A DNA stretch of 51,302 nt from Actinomycetes bacterium (GTDB taxonomy: Bacteria; Actinomycetota; Actinomycetes; Streptosporangiales; Streptosporangiaceae): assembly GCA_021792405.1 (NCBI GenBank), contig JAJYUU010000009.1, forward strand, positions 1 through 51,302, in the 5' to 3' direction. The position numbers and the translations under genes are program-made. Positions 41,506 through 49,804 of the stretch are shown here, piece after piece. The notes beneath the pieces are model-generated. The model was not told where the DNA came from and did no database searches. It saw nothing but the letters and a program-made list of their open reading frames with translations. The first letter of the stretch is position 1. Every line of letters starts with the position of its first letter.

Positions 41506-42947
41506 ATCCCGTGAAGGGCAACTTCATCGCGGGCGAGTGGGCCGGATCGGCGAGCGGGCGGACCGCCGAGCGGCGCAATCCCGCCGATGAGCGCGAGGTG
41601 GTCGGCGAAGCGCCCGACTCGACCGCCGACGATGCCCGTGCCGCTGTGGGTGCCGTCAGCGACGGCTACCGGGAGTGGGCCCGGCGCAGCCCGGAGGCGA
41701 GGGCACGGGCGCTGGAGCAGGCTGCTGACATCATGGAACGCGGCGCGGACCAGCTAGCCGTGGAGCTGGTGAGGGAAGAGGGCAAGACGCTGAGCGAGGC
41801 CCGGATGGAGGCCACCAGGACCCCGGCGAACCTGCGGTTCTACGCCGGTGAGGCGCTGCGCCTGGCCGGCCAGACCTTCCAGCCGGCCGGCGAGGGCCTG
41901 GTCTTCAGCTCACGGGAGCCGGTGGGGGTGGTGGTCGCCATCACCCCGTGGAACTTCCCGCTCAACATCGCGGCCCGCAAACTAGGCCCGGCGCTTGCCG
42001 CCGGCAACGGGGTGGTGTTCAAGCCGAGCGAGGTGACGCCGCTGATGGGCCAGCGGCTGGTGGAGGCACTGCTCGAGGGCGGCGTCCCGGCCGGCGCGCT
42101 CGCGCTCGTGCAGGGCGGCGCTGAGGCCGGGGCGGCGCTGGTCGACGACGAACGGGTGGGGGCGGTCACGTTCACCGGGTCGTACCTGGTCGGCTCGGCC
42201 ATCCACCGGGCCGCCGGCCCGGCCAAGCGCTGCCAGCTTGAGATGGGCGGCAAGAACGCGGTAGTAGTGCTGGACGACGCCGACCTGGACCAGGCCGCTG
42301 ACATCATCGACCGCGGCGCGTTCGGCCTGTCCGGCCAGGCCTGCACCGGAACCAGCCGGGTGATCGTGCACGACGCCGTGCACGAAGAACTGCTCAAGCG
42401 GCTGCTCGAGCGGGCCCGGCGGCGCCGGCTCGGCAACGGGCTGGACGACGGCGTGGACTTCGGGCCGCTCGCCACCCGGGGCCAGCTCGAGAAGGTCCAC
42501 CGTTACCTGGAGAAAGCGATCGCCGACGGCGGCCGGCTGCAGAGCGGCGACGAGCCGCTACCGGACGCCCTCGCGGTCGGCTATTTCGCCCGGCCCGCCA
42601 TCTTCACCGACGTCGAGTCCTCCTCACGGCTGGCCCAGCAGGAGGTATTCGGTCCTGTGCTGAGCATGCACCGGGCCAGCTCGTTCGAGGAGGCGGTCGA
42701 GATTGCCAACCACAGCGAGTACGGTTTGTCGGCCGGCATCGTGACCGGCAGCCTGGAGCGGGCGCTGCGCTTCGCGCGGGAGGTAGAGGCCGGGGTGGTG
42801 AAGGTCAACCAGCCCACCACCGGTGTCGCCATCAACGCGCCGTTCGGCGGCATCAAGCACTCCAGCAGCCAGACCTACAAGGAGCAGGCAGGCGACACGA
42901 TGATGAAGTTCTACACCATCGACAAGACCGTCTACATCGGTACGTGA
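41502..42947 (+). CDS. NAD(P)+-dependent aldehyde dehydrogenase
   Basis: The product has 481 residues and a full-length ALDH fold. Cofactor-binding segments are VVAITPWNFPLNIAARKLGPALAAGN and FKPSEVTP, then VTFTGSYLVGS; the general base is Glu247 (LEMGGKNAVVV) and the nucleophile is Cys281 (SGQACTGTSR). The C-terminal loop VNQPTTGVAINAPFGGIKHSS resembles semialdehyde dehydrogenases such as those for 2-oxoglutaric semialdehyde (family-level guess). In this operon it would oxidise an aldehyde released by the HDO reaction or by later cleavage. It overlaps both neighbours by 4 bp. Confidence 0.94.
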   Translation: MNPVKGNFIAGEWAGSASGRTAERRNPADEREVVGEAPDSTADDARAAVGAVSDGYREWARRSPEARARALEQAADIMERGADQLAVELVREEGKTLSEARMEATRTPANLRFYAGEALRLAGQTFQPAGEGLVFSSREPVGVVVAITPWNFPLNIAARKLGPALAAGNGVVFKPSEVTPLMGQRLVEALLEGGVPAGALALVQGGAEAGAALVDDERVGAVTFTGSYLVGSAIHRAAGPAKRCQLEMGGKNAVVVLDDADLDQAADIIDRGAFGLSGQACTGTSRVIVHDAVHEELLKRLLERARRRRLGNGLDDGVDFGPLATRGQLEKVHRYLEKAIADGGRLQSGDEPLPDALAVGYFARPAIFTDVESSSRLAQQEVFGPVLSMHRASSFEEAVEIANHSEYGLSAGIVTGSLERALRFAREVEAGVVKVNQPTTGVAINAPFGGIKHSSSQTYKEQAGDTMMKFYTIDKTVYIGT

Positions 42948-43387
42948 GCGGTCGCGACATGGCTGAGAGTGACAAGGCCGGGAGTGACGCGCCGGACGGG
43001 CAGGCGGGCGGGGGCCGGGAGTTCATCCGGGTCGCCCGCTCGGGCCAGGTGCCGGAAGGCTGGGTGCGGCGTTTTTACGCCGGCGAGGTCGAGCTGTGCG
43101 TGGCCAGGCTGCGCGGCAAGGTATACGCGACCACCAACTATTGCTCGCACCTGGACTGCCTGCTGTCGGCTGGCAAGCTGGTCGACGACGGGATCGGCTG
43201 CTCGTGCCACGGCAGCGTGTTCGACCTGGAGACTGGCGAGGCGGTCTACCCGCCGGCGACCGAGCCGATCCGGACGTTCCCGGTCCAGGAGACCAGCGGC
43301 GAGATCTTCGTCGGCATCGCCCCCGGCGACGCCGGCCGGTCGGGCCCGCGCCGGCGGCCGCGAGTCGCGGGCCCCGGCGCGTCATGA
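42944..43387 (+). CDS. Rieske-type [2Fe-2S] ferredoxin 2
   Basis: The product has 147 residues from a GTG overlapping the aldehyde dehydrogenase stop; ATG 42959 is an alternative. Ligands are Cys67 and His69 (NYCSHLDC) and Cys86 and His89 (GCSCHGSVFD), pattern C-x-H-x16-C-x2-H. Two extra cysteines, Cys72 and Cys88, stand beside the ligands, unlike Rieske 1, and may alter potential or form a disulfide. The core ends with EPIRTFPVQETSGEIFVGI; N- and C-terminal tails are disordered. Its role beside a first ferredoxin is unclear; it might serve a different acceptor. Confidence 0.92.
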   Translation: MSGRDMAESDKAGSDAPDGQAGGGREFIRVARSGQVPEGWVRRFYAGEVELCVARLRGKVYATTNYCSHLDCLLSAGKLVDDGIGCSCHGSVFDLETGEAVYPPATEPIRTFPVQETSGEIFVGIAPGDAGRSGPRRRPRVAGPGAS

Positions 43388-44997
43388 CCGAGCGCGGCCC
43401 GGACTGGCCCGCCCGGCCCGCGGCGCTGTCCGGCGAGCACATGGCGGCGGCCAGCCACCCGGCGGTGGCCGCCGTGGGATCACAGGTACTGGCGGGCGGC
43501 GGCAACGCCATTGACGCGACTCTTGCGATGGCGGCCATGTGCTGGGTCGCCCTGCCCGGCCAGTGCGGCGTCGGCGGCGACGCGTTCGCGCTGATCCGTG
43601 AGCCGGACGGCGCGGTGTGGACGGTCGGGGGCAGCGGCTTCGGCCCGGATGGCGCCGATCCGGGCTTCTACCGCGAACTGGGCCTGCCGACGATCCCGCT
43701 GCAGGGCCCGCTGGCCGTCGCCGTGCCGGGCGCCATGGCCGCGGTGGCCGCGCTGCACGCGACCGGTGCCACCCGGCCGCTTTCGGAACTCTGGCTGGCT
43801 GCGGTCCGCGCGGCTGAGCGAGGGCTGCCCTGCACCGCGAAGACTCGCGCCGACATCATCGAGCACGCCGCTGACCTCGCCGGCGACGACGGCGCCCGCC
43901 GGTCCTTCCTGCCCGGCGGTCGCGCGCCGGAGACCGGGAAAGCGCTCAGGCAGGACCAGCTCGCGGCGTCGATACGGCTGCTTGCGGCAGACCCTGCCGC
44001 GTTCTACCGTGGCAGCCTTGCCGAGCGGGCCGTCTCGGCGCTGCGAGCGGGCGGCGCCCCGTTTAGCGGGCAGGAGTGGGAGGCGTGCGGCGAGGCCGCC
44101 ATCGGGCCCGCGCTGACCGGCGGCTACGGCGGCCTCGTCCTGCACCAGACACCGCCGCCGTCGGCGGGCTGGATGGTCGTGCAGCAGGCGGCCCTGTGCG
44201 ACGGCGAGCTGGCGGGGATGCCGTGGCTGAGTGCCAGCGCGGTGCACTGGCTCGCGGCCGCCGCACGGCGCGCGTTCGCCGATCGCTACGAGCGCTGCGG
44301 CAGCGACAGCCCGGGCTGGCGCGAACTGCTCACCGCGGCGGCGGTGGCGCAGGCCAGGCGGCAGCTGCGGGCCGGAGTCGCCGCTCCGGCGGCCGGCCTG
44401 GTGGCCGACGGCGACACCACCTCAACCGTGGCCGTGGACGGCCACGGCCGGGCGGTGAGCTTCATCCACTCGCTCGCATTCACCTTCGGCGCCCGGATGA
44501 CCATCCCCGGCACCGGGATCATGCTGAACAACCGGCTGGGCCGGGGGGCCTACCTGCTGTCCGGCCACCCCAACGAGGTGCGGCCGCGGCGGCGCCCGCT
44601 GCACACGCTGAACGCCTGGCTGCTGACCGACCAGGCGGGGCGGCTGCGCCATGTCGGCAATACCCCTGGCGGCGACGGCCAGGTGCAGTGGAACATGCAG
44701 CTGATCTCGCACCTGGCCGATCACGGCCTCGACCCGCAGCAGGCGGTGTCCGCCCCCAGGTTCACCGCATTCCCCGGCAGCGACGCGAACGTGATCGGCG
44801 CACCGACCGAGCTGCGCTGCGAATCCCGGCTCGGGGATGCGGTCCTGGCCGGGCTCCGGCAACTCGGCGAGCAGGTGCGGACGCTCGGCCCATGGGAGGC
44901 GGGCGGCTCGGCGCTGGTGATCTCCGCAGACCACGACCGGGGCTGCCTGGCCGGCGGAGCCGATCCCCGGCAGGAGGGGGTGGCGCTTGGAGTGTGA
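43384..44997 (+). CDS. gamma-glutamyltransferase-family Ntn hydrolase
   Basis: The product has 537 residues from an ATG overlapping Rieske 2. GGTs are self-cleaving N-terminal nucleophile hydrolases. Thr345 in GDTTSTVAVD is the expected nucleophile and cleavage site; GTGIMLNNRLGRG and TPGGDGQVQWNMQ form the rest of the active site. The large-subunit start (AASHPAVAAVGSQVLAGGGN, then AIDATLAMA) is typical. No signal peptide is present, in contrast to classical exported GGT, so it is probably cytosolic. In this operon it may hydrolyse a gamma-glutamyl or related amide in the pathway rather than glutathione (inference). Confidence 0.9.
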   Translation: MTERGPDWPARPAALSGEHMAAASHPAVAAVGSQVLAGGGNAIDATLAMAAMCWVALPGQCGVGGDAFALIREPDGAVWTVGGSGFGPDGADPGFYRELGLPTIPLQGPLAVAVPGAMAAVAALHATGATRPLSELWLAAVRAAERGLPCTAKTRADIIEHAADLAGDDGARRSFLPGGRAPETGKALRQDQLAASIRLLAADPAAFYRGSLAERAVSALRAGGAPFSGQEWEACGEAAIGPALTGGYGGLVLHQTPPPSAGWMVVQQAALCDGELAGMPWLSASAVHWLAAAARRAFADRYERCGSDSPGWRELLTAAAVAQARRQLRAGVAAPAAGLVADGDTTSTVAVDGHGRAVSFIHSLAFTFGARMTIPGTGIMLNNRLGRGAYLLSGHPNEVRPRRRPLHTLNAWLLTDQAGRLRHVGNTPGGDGQVQWNMQLISHLADHGLDPQQAVSAPRFTAFPGSDANVIGAPTELRCESRLGDAVLAGLRQLGEQVRTLGPWEAGGSALVISADHDRGCLAGGADPRQEGVALGV

Positions 44998-45022
44998 GCG
45001 GGCTCGCCTCCCGGCCCGTGCG

Positions 45023-45472
45023 CTAGTGGCCCGTGTCGGCGACGTGCCTGGCGAACGCCTCCAGTGCGGCCGCGCCAACGGCCTTGTCTTGCGCCCCGTT
45101 GCCGCCGCTTACCCCTACCGCGCCGACGATCTGCCCCTGGTATTCGATCGGGAAGCCGCCGACGAAGATGGCGAACTTGCCCGGAAGCATGTGGCTGATG
45201 CCGAACGCCTCGTTGCCAGGCAGCGCGGGCCCGTCCGGCGGCTCGTTGAACTTGTGCGTCGCGCGCTCGTGGCCGGCCGCGGTGAAAGCCTTCGCCATCG
45301 CTATCTCCACGCCGGTGAGCCTGGCGCCGGGCAGCCGGTGCAGCGCCAGCACATGGCCGCCGTCGTCGCAGACGCAGATTGTCTGCCTGACCCCGATCTC
45401 CTCCGCCTTCGCCCTGGCCGCGGCCAGCATCGGCAGCGCGTCGTCGAGCGTTATCCGGAATACCTTATGCAT
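45023..45472 (-). CDS. GlcG/HbpS-like (heme-degrading domain family) protein
   Basis: The product has 149 residues from the ATG at 45472; longer open frame upstream is Arg-rich and lacks a plausible start. The family pattern is clear: ITLDDALPMLAAARAKAEEIG, QTICVCDDGGHVLALHRLPGA, VEIAMAKAFTAA, PGKFAIFVGGFPIEYQGQIVGAVGVSGGNGAQD. GlcG/HbpS proteins occur beside catabolic and oxygenase genes and some bind heme or cobalamin; the function is generally unsettled. The gene is divergent from the PucR gene and shares its control region. It may be part of the catabolic regulon. Confidence 0.88.
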   Translation of the reverse strand: MHKVFRITLDDALPMLAAARAKAEEIGVRQTICVCDDGGHVLALHRLPGARLTGVEIAMAKAFTAAGHERATHKFNEPPDGPALPGNEAFGISHMLPGKFAIFVGGFPIEYQGQIVGAVGVSGGNGAQDKAVGAAALEAFARHVADTGH

Positions 45473-45573
45473 CTTTGTCCTCGAAGTGAGCGGTCCCGAT
45501 GGCTGAGTCCATCGTGACCGAGCCTGCCGCCCTCGCCGGCCAGCAGGCAAGGGCAATGCGGCCAGCTCATTAC

Positions 45574-45588
45574 TGTGTAATATGTGCA
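45574..45588. promoter_or_regulatory. candidate locus operator, copy 4, over the PucR -10 box
   Basis: TGTGTAATATGTGCA matches TGTGCANNNTGTACA at 10 of the 12 defined positions and shares the 9-mer ATGTGCACT with copy 1 (reverse strand). It covers TAATAT (45578-45583), the likely -10 of the PucR gene. That position suggests autorepression, and it lies 102 bp upstream of the GlcG-like gene. Confidence 0.5.
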
Positions 45589-45607
45589 CTCTGCCCAAGG
45601 AGTGACC

Positions 45608-47407
45608 GTGGCCCAGTTGCCTGCTGAGCGCAACGAGCCAGAGCGCACCGAGCCGGAACGCCCCGATTCGGGGCGGCCTGGACCAGGCCGGATGAGCGCG
45701 CCCGCGCTGTCCGAAGGCCACCTCACGCTATCTCGCCTGCTGCTAGTGCGTGCCGTCAGGCCCGCCACGCTAGTGGCCGCCGGCGCCGGCGCGGACCCGG
45801 TGATTTCCTGGTGCCTGCCTCTCGATGAGGCACTGGCAACGGACGGCCGCCTGGACGAGGTCGCGGTCTACGCTCGGGCCAGCGAGCTCGGCACCGACCC
45901 GGTCACGCTGCTATCCGCGCTGGCGGCCAGGGGCGCGGTCGCGGTCATCGTCGCTTCGGACGCGGGCGCTGATGCGGCGGCGGAGGTGGACGCGGTCCGT
46001 ACGGGATGGCTGTCTCAGGCGGCGATCCCGGTCGCGGTGCTGCCGGCCAGCGTCGGCTACCTGCGGGTCAGCCGCCTGATCGGAGAGCTGTCGCTGGCGC
46101 GCGAGACCCACGAGCTCAGGTACGGCCTGACGGTGCACCGAGCGCTGGCAGAGCTGCTGCACACCGGGGCGGGCCTGACCGCGCTGTGCTACCAGCTTTC
46201 GCGGCTATCCGGCTGCCCGGCAGCGATCCTGGACCGGCAGCGGCGGCTGCTCGCCTTCGAGGAGAGCCAGGGCCGCGGCCTCAGCCCGCTGGCGGTCGGC
46301 CAGGCGATGCGCGAGGCCGCCGTCGAGCTGTTCCCTGAGGTCTCTCCTGCGCAAGCCGGCCCGATGATCGGGGTGGTGGACTTCGGCGGACTGCGCGCCA
46401 CCTGCGTCGTCGAGCCGATCGTGCTGGCGGGCCGGCACGACGGCTGGGTGGTCGTGATCGAGTCCGGTGACCCGCCGCACCCGCACGACCTGGCCGAGCA
46501 CCGCGTCGTCGTCGAGCAGGCGGCGATGATCGTCGGTACGGAGATGCTGCGGATGCGCAGCGTCGAGCAGGCCGAGGAGCGGGCGCGCGGCGACTTCGTC
46601 CAGGCGCTGCTGCACGGGCGGTTCACCACCGCGCACGACCTGCAGGTGCGTGCGCAGTACTACGGCTTCCCGGTCAGCGGCGCCTACGGCGTCGTGGTGG
46701 CCAGCGGCCTAGCCGATCTGGTTAGCAGCGAATCTCCAGCCGCCATGTTTCAGCTGGCCAGGGATGCCGCGAGGCTGCATGCCACGCCAGGCAGGCAGAC
46801 CCTGGCCACGGTCGTCGGCGACGTGCTGGTGGTGATCCGCGAGGTGAGCCACCCGGAACGCGGCGGGCCAGCCGACGCCGACGGCCAGGCACTCGCCGAG
46901 TACGCGAGCAAGCTGGAGTCTGAACTCGCCCGCCGGGCCGGCCGGTCGGTCCTGGTCGCCTACGGCCGCGTGGTCGGCCAGGCGGCAGCGATCCCGCAGA
47001 GCTACCGCGACGCGCGGGTTGCGCTCGGCCTGCGCCAGCGGCTGCGGATCGACCGGGTGTGCGGCTTCGGGGACCTGCGCATCTACGCGACGCTGGCGGA
47101 CCTGGCGGTCAGCCCGGCCGGGAAGGCATTCGCCAGCGAGATGCTGAGCCCGCTGCGGGGCAGCAGGGCGGAGGACCTGGAGCGCGTCGTGATCGAGTAC
47201 ATCGAGACTGGCGGCAATGTGAACGCCACAGCCAGGAACCTGCACATCCACCGCAACACGATGCTGTACAAGCTGGACCGCGCCTCCCGCGCGCTGCGGC
47301 TGGACCTACGGCAGGCCGAGCATCAGTTCTCGGTCTGGCTTGCCTACAAGATGGCGATGCTGGCCGAGGCAACGGAAAAGGCCGACCACGACGTCAGACC
47401 GCACTGA
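45608..47407 (+). CDS. PucR/CdaR-type transcriptional regulator
   Basis: The product has 599 residues from the GTG at 45608, which has AAGGAG at 5-nt spacing; the frame is open from a GTG at 45584. An N-terminal sensory (PucR ligand-type) region covers about residues 35-160. A GGDEF-like regulatory middle follows (FVQALLHGRFTTAHDLQVRA, then VLVAYGRVVGQAAAIPQSYRDARVALGL). The C-terminus is the family helix-turn-helix (EYIETGGNVNATARNLHIHR, then NTMLYKLDRASRALRLDLRQ). Such proteins usually activate catabolic genes in response to a substrate. It is the natural local regulator of the oxidase operon and importer. It overlaps the convergent MFS gene by 14 bp. Confidence 0.92.
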   Translation: MAQLPAERNEPERTEPERPDSGRPGPGRMSAPALSEGHLTLSRLLLVRAVRPATLVAAGAGADPVISWCLPLDEALATDGRLDEVAVYARASELGTDPVTLLSALAARGAVAVIVASDAGADAAAEVDAVRTGWLSQAAIPVAVLPASVGYLRVSRLIGELSLARETHELRYGLTVHRALAELLHTGAGLTALCYQLSRLSGCPAAILDRQRRLLAFEESQGRGLSPLAVGQAMREAAVELFPEVSPAQAGPMIGVVDFGGLRATCVVEPIVLAGRHDGWVVVIESGDPPHPHDLAEHRVVVEQAAMIVGTEMLRMRSVEQAEERARGDFVQALLHGRFTTAHDLQVRAQYYGFPVSGAYGVVVASGLADLVSSESPAAMFQLARDAARLHATPGRQTLATVVGDVLVVIREVSHPERGGPADADGQALAEYASKLESELARRAGRSVLVAYGRVVGQAAAIPQSYRDARVALGLRQRLRIDRVCGFGDLRIYATLADLAVSPAGKAFASEMLSPLRGSRAEDLERVVIEYIETGGNVNATARNLHIHRNTMLYKLDRASRALRLDLRQAEHQFSVWLAYKMAMLAEATEKADHDVRPH

Positions 47408-48914
47408 CAAGGCCGGCCTCATCCGCGCCGGGGTCGGGCTCCGTCGCGCCGGGCTGCGGCCAGGTCGGGTCTTTGCCGGCGAAGCTGGCCAGCAGGCCTA
47501 CCCCGGCCATCACGGCGCAGCCCGCAAACAGCAGCAGGAGCGCCGCTCGCGGGTAGGTCAGCGCCACCCAGGCGGCACCGATCGCCGAGCCGGCGAATCG
47601 CACCATGTTGTACAGCCCTAGCGCGGCCCCTGCCGTGGCGGCCGGCGACTGGGTGGCGCCCGCGGCGGCCGGAGTTTGCACCAGAGCGACACCGACCCCG
47701 ACCGCCATCAGGACCGGCGCCAGCACGAGCATGCTCGAGCCGTGGCGGGCCAGGATCTCCCCGAGCGCCAGGCTGGCGGCGACCAGCACCAGCAGGCCGG
47801 AGCGCAGGGTCCAGCGCGGGCTGGCTCGTTCACAGAGCAGGCCGGCGGCAGGCGCGAGCACGGCCATCGTGGCAGGCAGCGCGAATACCACCGCCCCGGC
47901 GATGGCGACGGAGCGGCCCAGCGAACCGACCAGGTACAGCGGGACCGTGACCAGCACAGCCGACAGGCAGAACATCTGGGCGAACGCGGCGACCCCGCTG
48001 CGCAGGAACCGCGACTCCACGATCAGGCCCGGCCGGATCAGCGGGCTGTGATGCCGTGCGGAAGTGACCGCGAAGGCACCGAGGGCGATGGCGCCCGCCG
48101 CGGCGAGGCCGACGTCGGCCAGCGCCGGCACGCCACGTTGCGGCACGGCGGTGGCCGCGGTCATGATCAGGGCCGTGCCCGTGGTGAGCAGGATCGCCCC
48201 GCTGCGATGCAGCGGCACCACCCTGGCGGGGATGCGGGGCAGCACGCGCAGCGCGGCAAGCAGCAGCAGTCCGGCCAGCACGGCGAGCACGACGAAGATC
48301 CACCGCCAGCCGAGCGTGCTGGCAAGCAGCCCGCCAAGCGGCGGGCCCGCAGCCTGGCCGGCTCCGTTGGCAGCGGCCCAGCCGCTCATCACCCGCGCCC
48401 GGTGACCCCGGCCGAAGCGGCTCGACAGGGTGCCCATCACCGAAGGCGGAATGGCAGCGCCGGCCAGTCCCTGCACGGCGCGGCAGGCGACCAGCGTCCA
48501 CAGGTCCGGCGCGAACGCCGCGGCGATCAGGCCCGCTGTCATGACCGTCAGCGCCACCGCCAGCACGCGACGCGGGCCGATGCGATCACCCACCCATCCG
48601 GTGACCGGCATCGCCGAGGCAAGGACCAGGACGAAGGCGCTGACCACAAGCACGCCCCTGGACACCGGCGCCGCGAGATCCCTGGTGATCGTGGCGAGCG
48701 GCACGTTGAGAACGTTGTTGCTCACCGTGCCGAGGAAGGTAATGCCCAGCAGCACTGCCAGCAGCGCCGGCGACCCGCCCGCGATGCCAGGGTGGTCCGC
48801 CGCCGGGGGCTTCGGGTGGCCGGCCGCCGCCGAACCGCAGTCGCCCGCGGCCCGCAGATCCTCCGCGCGGCCAGCGGGACGCCAAACATGCACGCGTCCT
48901 CGGCCCGTTTCCAT
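47394..48914 (-). CDS. MFS exporter (DHA2-like)
   Basis: The product has 506 residues by the longest frame, with about 14 helices. Seen are VSNNVLNVPLATITRDLAAP, the motif A loop GWVGDRIGPRRVLAVALTV, VQGLAGAAIPPSVMGTLSSR, and NGAGQAAGPPLGGLLASTLGWRW. The first 45 residues are polar and the ATG at 48914 lacks a ribosome site, so the true start may be further downstream. No substrate can be given. It converges on the PucR gene. Confidence 0.9.
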   Translation of the reverse strand: METGRGRVHVWRPAGRAEDLRAAGDCGSAAAGHPKPPAADHPGIAGGSPALLAVLLGITFLGTVSNNVLNVPLATITRDLAAPVSRGVLVVSAFVLVLASAMPVTGWVGDRIGPRRVLAVALTVMTAGLIAAAFAPDLWTLVACRAVQGLAGAAIPPSVMGTLSSRFGRGHRARVMSGWAAANGAGQAAGPPLGGLLASTLGWRWIFVVLAVLAGLLLLAALRVLPRIPARVVPLHRSGAILLTTGTALIMTAATAVPQRGVPALADVGLAAAGAIALGAFAVTSARHHSPLIRPGLIVESRFLRSGVAAFAQMFCLSAVLVTVPLYLVGSLGRSVAIAGAVVFALPATMAVLAPAAGLLCERASPRWTLRSGLLVLVAASLALGEILARHGSSMLVLAPVLMAVGVGVALVQTPAAAGATQSPAATAGAALGLYNMVRFAGSAIGAAWVALTYPRAALLLLFAGCAVMAGVGLLASFAGKDPTWPQPGATEPDPGADEAGLVSAV

Positions 48915-49035
48915 CGCCGTGTCCAGAATGCCCGCGCGGCAAGCCAGGGCCTATGGCAATGCGCACAGAACCAATCCGTCGTGCCAGTGCAGTATGACTG
49001 GATTCCGCCGGATGGACCGGGCCCTGAGCCGCGTT

Positions 49036-49641
49036 TCAGGAAGCGCTGTGATCGTCCTCGTGCGGTGCCGCAGTGAGCCTGCGTTCCAGCCGCGGGTCCG
49101 GTATCAGCCACATCAGTGCCACCACGACGTAGATCGCGATACCGAGCCAGCGGCCGGCGAACGACAGGCCGATGCCCAGGCAGTACAGCAGCGGGGAAGC
49201 CTTGCCCTTGATGTCCGCACCGATCGCGGTCGCCAGCAGCGAGTGGTCACCCTCGGTGCGCAGCAGCGCCCCCTGCAGGATGTAATAGGCCAGCGCTGCG
49301 GCCAGCAGCACCATGCCATAGGCGGCGACCGGGATTGCCGGGAAGCGGTTCTCGCTCATCCACGCTGTGGCGAAAGGGATCAGCGACAGCCAGAGCAGCA
49401 GATGCAGATTGGCCCATAGCGCCACACCGGAGACCCCGGACACCGCCGCCAGCATGTGGTGATGGTTGTTCCAGTAGATTCCGAGGTTCACGAAACTGAG
49501 CAGGTACGCCAGCAGTACCGGCAGGTCCCCGCGAAGGGCGGCCCACGTGGTGCCATGCGGGGTGCGCAGTTCCAGCACCATGATCGTGATGAGAATGGCG
49601 ATCACGCCATCGGTGAACGCCCTGAGCCGGTCCGCGGACAC
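49036..49641 (-). CDS. TMEM175-like potassium channel protein (DUF1211)
   Basis: The product has 201 residues from a GTG, about six membrane helices. The first helix carries the family signature RLRAFTDGVIAILITIMVLEL (R-x3-F-[ST]-D pattern), and HHHM follows in the second loop. Bacterial TMEM175 proteins are K+-selective channels that act as oligomers. The start lies 7 nt after TAGCCT on the minus strand, suggesting a leaderless mRNA. Confidence 0.9.
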   Translation of the reverse strand: MSADRLRAFTDGVIAILITIMVLELRTPHGTTWAALRGDLPVLLAYLLSFVNLGIYWNNHHHMLAAVSGVSGVALWANLHLLLWLSLIPFATAWMSENRFPAIPVAAYGMVLLAAALAYYILQGALLRTEGDHSLLATAIGADIKGKASPLLYCLGIGLSFAGRWLGIAIYVVVALMWLIPDPRLERRLTAAPHEDDHSAS

Positions 49642-49648
49642 GCGCCCA

Positions 49649-49654
49649 AGGCTA
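49649..49654 (-). promoter_or_regulatory. putative -10 box of leaderless TMEM175-like gene
   Basis: TAGCCT on the minus strand, 7 nt before the GTG at 49641, with no Shine-Dalgarno sequence. Confidence 0.4.
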
Positions 49655-49754
49655 ACCCCCGGAAGCCCGGTGGTACGCGGGCGGCGCGCGCGGCTCCGCT
49701 GTTAGCTGCTCTTACCCGAGGGGCGGGGAGGGCAGCACTTCGCGGCTAGCGTAT

Positions 49755-49766
49755 TTTGGATACAAA
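49755..49766. promoter_or_regulatory. candidate GntR/FCD operator
   Basis: TTTGGATACAAA is a near-palindrome resembling the TTGTATACAA-type sites of FadR-subfamily regulators. It lies 38 bp before the GntR start and may mediate autoregulation. Confidence 0.4.
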
Positions 49767-49804
49767 GGACCTATGGTCCGGAGCCGCGTCGTGGGGAGCG
49801 AGTC

